This document shows, in pieces, positions 9,068 to 17,727 of a stretch of DNA of 44,140 bases (its first letter is position 1; the number at the start of each line of letters is the position of its first letter). This DNA comes from Scytonema sp. UIC 10036. GTDB lineage: Bacteria; Cyanobacteriota; Cyanobacteriia; Cyanobacteriales; Nostocaceae. A program made the position numbers and the translations under genes. The stretch covers positions 1 through 44,140 of the forward strand of contig NZ_WJFC01000104.1 in assembly GCF_009725235.1 (NCBI RefSeq), read 5' to 3'. The notes beneath the pieces are model-generated. The model had not been told where the DNA came from. It did not search any database and saw only the letters and a list, made by a program, of their open reading frames with translations.

Positions 9068-10842
9068 GTGCGGTTTCTCCCTTCAGCTTCAATCAGTGGT
9101 ATTCCCCAGTCAAAACGAATATCTAGCCAGTCTCCCATTTGCCATTGCAAACCCAAACCAGCCGCCAGCAAAGTATTATTTGTTTCCCTACCTCCAGAAC
9201 TATTCCAACCCACGCCAAAATCAACAAATGGCGCAAGTCGCAAAATCCCTCGCGATTCTGGTACTCTAAGAATTGGTAATTGCACCTCAGCAGATAAAAA
9301 CGCACCGTTGTCTGTCAACAGCAAATCTTGCCGATAACCTCTGACGCTACCAAATCCACCGATCGCAAATTGTTCTAATGGTACGAGCGCACTACTGGCA
9401 AATTGCAAGTCAGAACGCAACAGTAGCAAGGTATACGGTGCAAGAAGCCGCACATATTGGCTTTGTCCGCGCCAGTTAAAAAAGCGACTGTCGGGAGGGA
9501 GATCGTTAGTGGTGGCGTTGAATACGTCGATACCGATATTGAATTGCGATCGCAACGCAAAAACTTCTCTAGGATTGCGAGTTGTCCACTCTTGGAAAAA
9601 TCGCAGTGCAGAGATACGAGTTCTACCGTTATTGTCAGCACCAGGGGAAAGGGGAAAGTCAAATCCCAATAGTTCAGTTTTACTTTCTTGTTGCGAAAAG
9701 GTTAAACCCAAGGCAAATTCCTGAGATGGTTTTTGCAACACAGGCTGACGTAGAGTGACTTCCCAAGCATAGGAATCACCCAAAATATCCAAACGGTCAA
9801 ATGGTTCTTCGATAACTTCAGTATTATTTCTGCTATAGTTAATTGTAAGTGTATCGTTTCTTGGACTTAAGGGAACTGTATAGCCAATCTCAAAAGCATG
9901 ACTACCATCAGTATTTGTGTAAGTAGCCCGAATTCCATCACCAAAACCCAGTAAATTCCGCTCGTTAATTTGAATCCCTCTGCGAAAGGTTCCCACACTA
10001 GGAGCGCGACCGTTGTCTGCAAAAATGCGAGTGTCAAAAGAGTCTGCTTCTACAACTGTTACTTCCAGTAAGCTTAACTCTGGACGTGCTCCGGCAGTAA
10101 GGTTCGCAGAAATATTTTTAACGAGGGGATCGAGTTGTAACAGTTGCAGCGATTGTAACAACTGATTGCGGTTTAAAGGTTTCTTTGTGGCAATAGCTAA
10201 ACGACTGCTAATATATCCAGAATTAAGTCTGCGGGTACCTCGGACTTTTATCGCTTCGATACCTCCTTCAACAATTTGAACTTTGACAGTACCTCCTTTA
10301 CGGGGAAATTTTTGTCCTGCGGGAATCACTGCACCAGAATTTATATAGCCAGCTTTCTGATATTTTTGATTAATAATTTCTTCGATTTGTAAAACTTCTG
10401 CAAAGGTAATAGGTTGATTGATAAATTGCTGAATCTCTTCGAGTAATTCTTCGCTACTAAAGGCAGTATTCCCAATAAATTCAATATGTTTAATGATAAA
10501 TGTTCCTGAAACTTCAGGTATTGGTTTTGGTTGAAGTTGGCTTGGAGGCGAAATTTGTAAGGGATCTTCACTTGGAGACGGTAGGGGAGTGGGAGGAGGT
10601 TCGGGAAGTGTTGGGGTAACTGGGGAAGGTATTTGACTAATGGTAGTATTTGGTATACTGGATATTTCTGTAGAGCGATCGATTAACTCAAAGTCAGGGA
10701 TAAATACTTCGCTTGAAGTCGCTAAGGCTTTAGTTTTAGTATTTAATAATGGCAAGCAAACTACACAAAATAAACTTATTTTTAACAAAATTTTATTTTT
10801 TCTTTTTTGAGTTATATGCATTTTTAGATTCTCAGACCGCAT
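9019..10842 (-). CDS. TpsB outer-membrane transporter (ShlB/FhaC/HecB family)
   Basis: A 607-aa protein. After a signal peptide (KILLKISLFCVVCLPLL) comes a proline-rich spacer (about residues 70-110), a POTRA domain (IKHIEFIGNTAFSSEEL through VQIVEGGIEAIKV) and a 16-strand barrel of the ShlB class. The barrel contains the conserved FGSVRGYRQD loop motif and ends in a terminal Phe (SVNVKPF). It sits in the outer membrane and moves TpsA exoproteins to the surface. AAGGAAAGG lies directly ahead of the first ATG; a second in-frame ATG seven codons later would give a tidier signal peptide. Its last 49 bp overlap the start of tpsA1. It probably also serves the TpsA2 gene 1.3 kb upstream, since no second tpsB is visible. 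Confidence 0.92.
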   Translation of the reverse strand: MRSENLKMHITQKRKNKILLKISLFCVVCLPLLNTKTKALATSSEVFIPDFELIDRSTEISSIPNTTISQIPSPVTPTLPEPPPTPLPSPSEDPLQISPPSQLQPKPIPEVSGTFIIKHIEFIGNTAFSSEELLEEIQQFINQPITFAEVLQIEEIINQKYQKAGYINSGAVIPAGQKFPRKGGTVKVQIVEGGIEAIKVRGTRRLNSGYISSRLAIATKKPLNRNQLLQSLQLLQLDPLVKNISANLTAGARPELSLLEVTVVEADSFDTRIFADNGRAPSVGTFRRGIQINERNLLGFGDGIRATYTNTDGSHAFEIGYTVPLSPRNDTLTINYSRNNTEVIEEPFDRLDILGDSYAWEVTLRQPVLQKPSQEFALGLTFSQQESKTELLGFDFPLSPGADNNGRTRISALRFFQEWTTRNPREVFALRSQFNIGIDVFNATTNDLPPDSRFFNWRGQSQYVRLLAPYTLLLLRSDLQFASSALVPLEQFAIGGFGSVRGYRQDLLLTDNGAFLSAEVQLPILRVPESRGILRLAPFVDFGVGWNSSGGRETNNTLLAAGLGLQWQMGDWLDIRFDWGIPLIEAEGRNRTWQENGLYFSVNVKPF

Positions 10843-11340
10843 CCTTTCCTTCTTCTTGAGACCTTTGTCTGAAAAATGTATTTAACCTAAATTCACTATA
10901 AGAGAAAGGCTCAAAACTAGGCAGGGGAACAGTATGAACATTACATAGAGAATGTGAGAATCTTGTGAGGATTTTGTATTTTTTTAATTGCTTTAACTTA
11001 GAGGATGTTTTAAAAGTCATTTCATCAGTAGCAAAACGTTCACGTTCCCCCTAAATCCCCCTTAAAAAGGGGGACTTTAAGAGTATTTTCCCTGCTTTTT
11101 AAGGGGGGCTAGGGGGGATCGAAATGCCTAAAATCACAGCTAACCACTTTTCAAACATCCTCTCAGGCGCATCTTCATACAGAATTGGTATGAAGACTGA
11201 AAAACTCTCTATACAAACGTTTTAGTCAAACAAACGAATGGAGTTTAAACTTCAGTGCATAAATCGCATTTCCATCCCGATAAGAAAGTGACAACAAAAA
11301 CAAAAGCCGTTCATTGCTCACACAATGGGAGGAAAAAGCT
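10843..11340. other. Intergenic region between tpsB and RTX gene, mostly a MITE-like element
   Basis: About 500 bp separate the divergent tpsB and RTX genes. The segment 11001-11162 is a MITE-like inverted-repeat element described separately. The flanks (10843-11000 and 11163-11326) must hold the two promoters. I see AT-rich stretches but no hexamer pair I would defend. Confidence 0.5.
11001..11162. mobile_element. MITE-like element with 17-bp terminal inverted repeats
   Basis: The left end GAGGATGTTTTAAAAGT (11001-11017) and the right end ACTTTTCAAACATCCTC (11146-11162) are inverted repeats with one mismatch. Inside is a second, G/C-rich inverted pair: CCCCCTAAATCCCCC with AAGGGGGAC on the left, and TTTTTAAGGGGGGCTAGGGG on the right. 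It encodes nothing. A non-autonomous transposon derivative folding into a long hairpin is the best reading. No clear target-site duplication flanks it. Confidence 0.7.
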
Positions 11341-11997
11341 ATGGCTACTATATCTATCGGAAATTCTCAATTTAATTTAGTCGAAGGTACTCAATATAAC
11401 GATCTAGGAACTTTGTGGGGAACTCAAAATAAGGACTTTATTGTTGGTCATGGCGGTGCAGATCGCCTACAGGGACTAGGAGGTGATGACATTTTATTTG
11501 GCGATGATGTTTTTCTGGGCAATTCTATGACTTTACTAACGGCGGGAAGTGATTATTTGGAAGGTGGTCTCGGTAACGATATTCTCTGGGGTGGTCCTGG
11601 CTCGGATTCTCTGTTTGGTGACGACACTCAAAGTAAAACAGGTGGCAATGATATTCTCATCGGTAGCGATGCAGTACTTTCTACCAACCTTCCACAAACT
11701 GATTACTTAGCTGGAGGTTCGGGAAGCGATACTTTTGTCCTTGGCGGTAGTACCTGGGGAGTCTCCTATCAGTATTATGGCTCTAGTGATTATGCCCTAA
11801 TTTTAGATTGGGACTACAAGAGCGATAAAATTGGAGTTACCGGAAGTTTAGATCGATACTCTTTACGAACAGGAAACTGGCACGGTCAATCTAACTTGCT
11901 TGATACTGGAATTTTTTACAACAACGAACTCATCGCTATAATTTCCGATTCAACTAATGTAAACATTGGACGAGACTTCTTAGTTAATGTTGTCTGA
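11341..11997 (+). CDS. Small RTX-type calcium-binding repeat protein
   Basis: I place the start at ATG 11341 because GGGAGGA (11327-11333) sits seven bases ahead, giving 218 aa beginning MATISIGNSQFNL. The first two thirds carry RTX nonapeptide motifs of the GGxGxDxLxG type: GHGGADRLQGLGGDDILFG, GGLGNDILWGG, GSDSLFGDD, GGNDILIG and AGGSGSDTFVLGG. In this family each turn of a parallel beta roll binds calcium. The remainder (DYALILDWDYKSDKIGV) is the usual RTX tail. No signal peptide is visible. RTX proteins usually leave by a type I system through a C-terminal signal, and none of those transporter genes is here. It lies between the two TpsA genes on the opposite strand. An enzymatic function is not apparent. 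Confidence 0.85.
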   Translation: MATISIGNSQFNLVEGTQYNDLGTLWGTQNKDFIVGHGGADRLQGLGGDDILFGDDVFLGNSMTLLTAGSDYLEGGLGNDILWGGPGSDSLFGDDTQSKTGGNDILIGSDAVLSTNLPQTDYLAGGSGSDTFVLGGSTWGVSYQYYGSSDYALILDWDYKSDKIGVTGSLDRYSLRTGNWHGQSNLLDTGIFYNNELIAIISDSTNVNIGRDFLVNVV

Positions 11998-12192
11998 GAG
12001 CACTGGTTCGATGTATCTCAGTCAGTGACTTGGGTATGCGGGCGATCGCTTTCCATTAGTACAGGCTAGCTATTGAGAATTAGAAACTTGTAAAATGAGC
12101 GCATGAATTTTGTGAATAAGGATCGATGATATTCTTCCTTGGTCGCGTGCTCTTATTATCCACTTTTCAGCAATTATCTGTAGAACTCAGGT

Positions 12193-15100
12193 TTATTTAG
12201 GATAAGCACAGCCAACAGCGCGATCGCCAGAATTGCGAGAATGATTTGCTGTAAATATCACTTCGTCTTTCTCGTTAATCACCCACCCAGTAGCAGGTAC
12301 GATTTCTGGTGAGCTTTGAGTTGATAATTGATTGGCTGATAGAAACTGACTAAATTTACCAGTAACATGACTGGAGTTGACTGGCTCAATCAAATTTACT
12401 TCCACACCCTCACTACTCAAAGCTTGACTTGGGTTAGGTGGTAACCCACCTCTTCCTGTCACAATAAATTCACTTCCCGCCCTTCGCAAACAGGGATTTT
12501 GAGCAACGAGTGCATCTGGATCGACAATTGTTTGGGGTAGTTCCACTAATCCTTGAGAGGGATCGACATCAGGGGTATTTAAAGTAATTTCACCATTGAG
12601 TGCAGGGGAAAATTGCGAAAACGCTGTGATATCGCTCAGAGAAGTCAATCGATCGCGAACTTCTAGCCCAAAAACTCTTTGTGCATTGATGTTAATTGCA
12701 CCACCCCTACCACCAAAGGAGTTCGCTTTAATGTCGTTATTCTCACGGGGAATAGCAACTAAAAAATTAGTACCGATAGTGATGTTACCACCATCACCAG
12801 GGGCGCGATTGATACCTGCGCTAGTAGAAATTTCACTACCGCGACGCATAAAAATGAAATCTGAATTTTGCAGATTGATATTTCCGCCATTTCCGGAAGC
12901 TGTATCAGCCGCGATCGCGCCTTTGTTATCTAGCAAAATAAAAGGGGAAGATATCTCTATATTGCCTGCATTTCCTCCTCCTTGACTGCTCACAGCGACT
13001 TTTGCGCCGTCTTGAACAACTAACTCCCTTGTATTTAACCTCAAGGTTCCCCCTCTACCAGTATTAACCAATGTGGAAGCTGATATTATTCCCTGATTTT
13101 GGAGGAGTAAGCGCTGCGTACTGATTTGTAAATCTCCGGCGTTACCAGTACCACTAGTAGCAGTCGTGATGGCGCTGTTGTTTCCAATGGCAGAGGTTCC
13201 AGCAACTTCTACCAACTCAGTCGCATTGACAGCTAATGTACCGCCCTTCCCGCTATTAAAAGTCTCACTAGAGACCAATCCGCCATTTTGCACGCGCAGA
13301 ATAACTGTATTAATCCTTAACCCGCCTGCATGACCACCATTACCAGGAACAATTTGACTTCCTGTTTGGGTTGTCAAAAGTCCGCGATCGAGGCTAACAA
13401 GATTGGCTTCTAGTTGTATATTTCCTGAATCTTGTTGACCGAAGGTACTTGATATAACTTTCGCAGCATCACTTATAGAAAATGAACCCGTTTGAATTTG
13501 GATATCACCACCCCGACCCACTGTAGCACCATCTACAGCAGGTGTTGCAAAACTAAGAATCAAACTTTCTTCATTGCGAATAGATAGAGAATCTCTAGCT
13601 TTCGCTGTAATCTTTCCAGCATTTCCTTGAGTAAAAGTAGCAGTTTGCAGTCGTCCGCCATTAAGCAAAGAAAGCGATCCAGATAGCACATTCACTGTAA
13701 TATCTCCGGCGTTACCTGTAGCCTGGGGTAAACCTTGACTCGTAGGGCTAGCGACAGTAGAAATTTCGCTATTATCAAGAGAAACTAAAGTTTGGGAATT
13801 CACCACTATATTGCCTGCATTACCAAAACCAATGGTGCTAGCATTCAGACTAGAATTATTGGTCAGTAATAGTACGCCTGTCTCAAGGGAAATATTACCA
13901 CCTTTAAATATATTGCTATTTTCAGGCACAAAAATTGAACCATTAGCATCTCTTCCTAAGAAGCTACCACTAGATATTGTGCTAACATTATCCAAAAAAA
14001 CATTTTTTTTCGCATTGATGAAAATATTTCCTGAGTTACCTTGACCAAAAGCAATTGAACTAATACTTGCATTATTTCTCACCGCCAATGAGCTAGATTG
14101 AATGTTAATATCTCCTCCATCTCCACGAGCCGCAAAATCCACAGTACTGTTAAGGGAAGCTCTATCTGATAGGGAAACTAAATCGTTAGCTGTTATGAAA
14201 ATCTTGCCCGCATTTCCTTGACCGCTAGTACTAGCAGACACCGTAGCTCTTTCTAAAAATACAGAACCAGCCTCCATATTAATATGACCTGCATTACCTT
14301 CAGCTTCAGCACCGATAACGCCACTGCTAATAAAACTATTATTTACTGATATTTCATTATTCGCTTTTAAGAAAATTCCTCCGCTATTTCCCCGACCCAA
14401 AACACTTGTAGATACTCTTGTACCATTACTTAAAGAAATATTTTGAGCATCAAGTGTGATAGTTCCACTATTACCTCTAGCAGTATCATTTATTGCACTA
14501 AAAATACGGCTGCGATCGAGTGAAATTAATCCACTGGCTTTGATAGATACATTTCCAGGATTTCCTTGTCCTTCAGCCGTACTAACAATAAAACTATTAT
14601 CACTTGCACTGAAAGAACCAACGTTAATATTTATATCACCACTATTTCCGATTGCTCCCAAATCAACACTACTAGTCATGACACTATCTGCCACTGTCAT
14701 TTTTCCAGTAGCATTGATAAAAAGATCTGCCCCTCTGCGATTAGTTAAAGCATTACCTGCGGGAAGTCCTGCTTGAATTATACTGCCAACATAATCTAAA
14801 TTATTAGAGTTAATGACCAGACTACCACTTGTATTAGCATTTAAATCTAAATTTAAATCAATTGCGGTTCCTGTCAGAGAAAGATTTGCCCTTTGTCCTA
14901 GCGCCGGGTAACTTAAACTCAGATTATCCCTATCAAGATTTAAACCTACCGTCCCTGGTTCTGAGATTCCTCCTAGTTCTATTCTTCCTCCACGAGCAAT
15001 TAAACTCCCATTGACTAAATTTACATCACCACCAACCAATGCTAAAGTTTTTCCTGGTTGTACTTGTAAACCCAATCCAAAAAAATTACCTAAAAGACCA

Positions 15101-15648
15101 GAACCCTCGACGTTAATCGGTTGAGGTTGCGTCCGAAATCGCAAGCCAATGGGAATATTCACTGAGAGCAATGGCGGTGTTTGGGGATTAATCGTGCTAA
15201 AATCAAACCCGTTATCAAATAATAAACTATTTGCTGTCGAAGCTACAAAAGAACCTTGTAAATCTAAAAAAGCATTTCTGCCAAAAATAATTCCATTTGG
15301 ATTAATTAAAAATAAATTAGCATCTCCTAAAATACCAAGATAACCTAAAATTTGCGAAGAATTGTTTCCCGTAACTCTAGCAAGAATATTGGTAATTCCT
15401 ATAGGATTATCGAAGTAAACTAATCTTCCTTCGCCAACATTGAATTCTTGGAAACTATGGAAAAGATTTTGATTGCGTCTGGCTCCACCTTCAATCAAAT
15501 CCAAAGATAAATCTGGAATTGTAGTGACAATTGAACTTTCAGACCCTAGAGTTTCATCTTGAACTATCTGTGCCCAACTTTTTTTGGCAAACAAAACAGT
15601 TATTATTCCCAGTAGGAATAGGATTGATAGCTTAAATTGCAACTTCAT
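12193..15648 (-). CDS. Two-partner-secretion exoprotein TpsA2 (filamentous haemagglutinin-like)
   Basis: Starting at ATG 15648 gives 1151 aa with a clean signal peptide (MKLQFKLSILFLLGIITVLF, cut near SWAQ). An upstream GTG at 15678 would add ten residues that spoil the peptide. The TPS domain follows at once (NLFHSFQEFNV, DANLFLINPNGIIFG), then degenerate GNAGNI and GNSGDI beta-helix rungs without the near-identical tandem units of TpsA1. The C-terminal block matches TpsA1 closely: VDPSQGLVELPQ, DALVAQNPCLRRAGSEF, GGLPPNPSQAL and a final Gly-Cys near the end. No tpsB is adjacent, so export probably relies on the TpsB at 9019-10842. No strong Shine-Dalgarno is seen. Confidence 0.9.
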   Translation of the reverse strand: MKLQFKLSILFLLGIITVLFAKKSWAQIVQDETLGSESSIVTTIPDLSLDLIEGGARRNQNLFHSFQEFNVGEGRLVYFDNPIGITNILARVTGNNSSQILGYLGILGDANLFLINPNGIIFGRNAFLDLQGSFVASTANSLLFDNGFDFSTINPQTPPLLSVNIPIGLRFRTQPQPINVEGSGLLGNFFGLGLQVQPGKTLALVGGDVNLVNGSLIARGGRIELGGISEPGTVGLNLDRDNLSLSYPALGQRANLSLTGTAIDLNLDLNANTSGSLVINSNNLDYVGSIIQAGLPAGNALTNRRGADLFINATGKMTVADSVMTSSVDLGAIGNSGDININVGSFSASDNSFIVSTAEGQGNPGNVSIKASGLISLDRSRIFSAINDTARGNSGTITLDAQNISLSNGTRVSTSVLGRGNSGGIFLKANNEISVNNSFISSGVIGAEAEGNAGHINMEAGSVFLERATVSASTSGQGNAGKIFITANDLVSLSDRASLNSTVDFAARGDGGDINIQSSSLAVRNNASISSIAFGQGNSGNIFINAKKNVFLDNVSTISSGSFLGRDANGSIFVPENSNIFKGGNISLETGVLLLTNNSSLNASTIGFGNAGNIVVNSQTLVSLDNSEISTVASPTSQGLPQATGNAGDITVNVLSGSLSLLNGGRLQTATFTQGNAGKITAKARDSLSIRNEESLILSFATPAVDGATVGRGGDIQIQTGSFSISDAAKVISSTFGQQDSGNIQLEANLVSLDRGLLTTQTGSQIVPGNGGHAGGLRINTVILRVQNGGLVSSETFNSGKGGTLAVNATELVEVAGTSAIGNNSAITTATSGTGNAGDLQISTQRLLLQNQGIISASTLVNTGRGGTLRLNTRELVVQDGAKVAVSSQGGGNAGNIEISSPFILLDNKGAIAADTASGNGGNINLQNSDFIFMRRGSEISTSAGINRAPGDGGNITIGTNFLVAIPRENNDIKANSFGGRGGAININAQRVFGLEVRDRLTSLSDITAFSQFSPALNGEITLNTPDVDPSQGLVELPQTIVDPDALVAQNPCLRRAGSEFIVTGRGGLPPNPSQALSSEGVEVNLIEPVNSSHVTGKFSQFLSANQLSTQSSPEIVPATGWVINEKDEVIFTANHSRNSGDRAVGCAYPK

Positions 15649-16128
15649 CTTACAAAAAATAAATGTTAAAAAATACACTTTTGTTTTTAGTATTTTAACC
15701 TAAGCAATCACTTCTAAAGTATAAGTTTTTTTACATACATAGACTTTTGTCTGTATAGTTACAGAAGACGAAGCTGCAAGGCATTCCCAAGTAGCCGGCC
15801 CGGATCGAGGTCAATCTTGCAAGCTTTGTATCTGGGCAAATATAATTCACCTCAGTGCAAGATCCCCGACTTTTCCGAAAAGTCGGGGATCTTGTAATTT
15901 TGGCATTGCATAATTCACTAACTCGCCACGATAGTGTATATAGCAAGGATACGATCGCATCCGTTCGCAGGTGTATATGGCTGACCAAACGTACACGAGG
16001 AACTTCCCAATATTAGAAAGCACTCTCAGCGCAACGCGAGTCAGCGATCGCCACAAGTTACCTGAAAAGCTTTCTTGGCAAATCAGGCTTGGCGGTTCTC
16101 TTGCTAAGTGAATGAGGGAGGAAAATCC
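15649..16128. other. Divergent intergenic region between tpsA2 and the regulator gene
   Basis: About 480 bp without a convincing gene. It contains a perfect 37-bp palindrome (15858-15894), listed separately, and must hold the promoters of tpsA2 (minus) and of the regulator gene (plus). The short frames in it have no ribosome site and no family resemblance. Confidence 0.5.
15858..15894. repeat. Perfect 37-bp palindrome
   Basis: The 18-base arm CAAGATCCCCGACTTTTC and its exact complement flank a single central C. This GATCCCCGACTTTTC hairpin recurs between genes in cyanobacterial genomes (family knowledge). It would form a strong RNA hairpin on either strand, but no long T tract follows, so I call it a dispersed repeat rather than a terminator. 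Confidence 0.85.
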
Positions 16129-17706
16129 ATGATAACAATTTTACAAGGGCTATCCGAAACTGAAATTGTACGGCTGTTCTCCTGGCGTTTCCGAGGTTGG
16201 CAAGATTCCAACGGACGTAGTGGTTCCAAGCAACCCTGCTGGTATTCTGATTCAAAATTGGAAGTTAGTATCAAAACTTGGCTTTTCTCTAATTCCCAAA
16301 AAGATGCAGAAACCTTTGCTAGGTATTGTTTGATAAACTTAGGTAATGAAAATGTAGGATTAGCATCAAAACACTTATCGGCTTTTTTAGAAAATATCAG
16401 CTATAACATTGCCAAAAGTGTGTTGAGAAATTTACGAGAAAGGCAAGATAATAACCGGACTATCCCACTTGAGAAATCTCTAGAAGAGATTTACCAATAT
16501 GCTTGGTTAGCAGCCAGCAACCCAGAAGAATTTTTTTGTCATTTTCAATCAGAAACGCCTTATTTAGTAAATTATACTACGGTCAAAATAAAAGGTGTTA
16601 TTAAGGATGGTATTTTTGCCAAAAATAACACTAGAATGACTGCTTATGGAATGCTACGTAAATTAGGACCAAGACAGCGGAAAAATGCACTACAATTGCA
16701 AGGTTACACAGAACCTTCCTTAAGTCAATATTGTTTGGCTTGGGAATGCTTTTCTCAAATTTGTACTGCCGTTCACGGGAGGATATCTCCAACGGATGCA
16801 CATTGGCAAGCGATTACCAAGCAATACAACCGATTAAAAAAACAATTGCCAGCGCCAACAGCCAGTCAAAATCTTGATTCAACAACAATCAAAAAATGGC
16901 TTGATAGTATTTGTATTACAGCAGCAACAAGATATTTATTTCCCCGTTTGGAATCTATAGATATTCTCAATGAAGATATCAATGCTCCGCGCATAGAACT
17001 GACGGATTTATCTTCATTACCTAGTGAGATCCTAGAGCAGGAAGAAGTTAATGAAATAGCAAGAAAAATACAGATTAATTTTTCACTCATTGACAATATT
17101 GAAAGCCTGGAAAAAACGCAAAAAATAGTTTTATTCTTGAGATATGGATTAAAAATGACACAGGTAGAAGTTGCCCAAGAAATGTTATGGCTAGATAGAA
17201 ATAATCGACCAATTAATTCGACAGTTTCCCGATGTGAAGATAGAGCGATCGTCAACATATTAAGGGAAATCACAACTTGGGTAAAGCAAGAACAAGACAA
17301 AAACAATTATCCTTCAGATGTAGTTCTTTCTCAGGAAAAAATGAATTTAGATTGGCTTAGAGAAATGGAAATTAAACCTGCTGTGGAGAGTTTATTGAGC
17401 CAACATTATTTAACTTTAGTTAATTCGTTGTTGAATACTGCTCCATTGTCCGTCGAATTTACCAGTCAACAGATTACAGAATTACTTTCTTTGAAGAGGA
17501 ACAATGAAAATACAATTTTATTCGTGCAACGAATGTCTGAGGTACAAAATAACCAGACAATAGCAATTAGCCTACTCAAGATGCATCAGCGAATTATTCA
17601 GCAAATGCAAACTCATTTCAATATCACTCTTCAGGTAGAAGGAAAAGCTGCAGAAAGGGTTATGATCCTTATTTTAGATTTGTTGAAAATTCATTCTCCA
17701 CAGTGA
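16129..17706 (+). CDS. Sigma-70 region-4-like regulatory protein
   Basis: The start is placed at ATG 16129 because GGGAGG (16116-16121) lies seven bases ahead, giving 525 aa. An earlier in-frame GTG at 16108 would overlap that ribosome site. Residues about 326-381 look like a sigma-factor region-4 helix-turn-helix: LEKTQKIVLFLRYGLKMTQ, then VEVAQEM, then TVSRCEDRAIVNILREI. The N-terminal 300 residues are helical and rich in Trp and aromatic residues, and I cannot assign them to a family. It is followed 21 bp later by the DUF1822 gene, so the pair is almost surely an operon. Acting as an alternative sigma-like activator for the nearby secretion genes is inference. Confidence 0.6.
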   Translation: MITILQGLSETEIVRLFSWRFRGWQDSNGRSGSKQPCWYSDSKLEVSIKTWLFSNSQKDAETFARYCLINLGNENVGLASKHLSAFLENISYNIAKSVLRNLRERQDNNRTIPLEKSLEEIYQYAWLAASNPEEFFCHFQSETPYLVNYTTVKIKGVIKDGIFAKNNTRMTAYGMLRKLGPRQRKNALQLQGYTEPSLSQYCLAWECFSQICTAVHGRISPTDAHWQAITKQYNRLKKQLPAPTASQNLDSTTIKKWLDSICITAATRYLFPRLESIDILNEDINAPRIELTDLSSLPSEILEQEEVNEIARKIQINFSLIDNIESLEKTQKIVLFLRYGLKMTQVEVAQEMLWLDRNNRPINSTVSRCEDRAIVNILREITTWVKQEQDKNNYPSDVVLSQEKMNLDWLREMEIKPAVESLLSQHYLTLVNSLLNTAPLSVEFTSQQITELLSLKRNNENTILFVQRMSEVQNNQTIAISLLKMHQRIIQQMQTHFNITLQVEGKAAERVMILILDLLKIHSPQ

Positions 17707-17727
17707 AGTAATTAAAGAGGTAACAAC

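Noticed and set aside
10832..11020. Minus-strand open frame of 62 codons ahead of tpsB
   Set aside because: It overlaps the tpsB start and the end of the MITE-like element, with no recognisable protein content.
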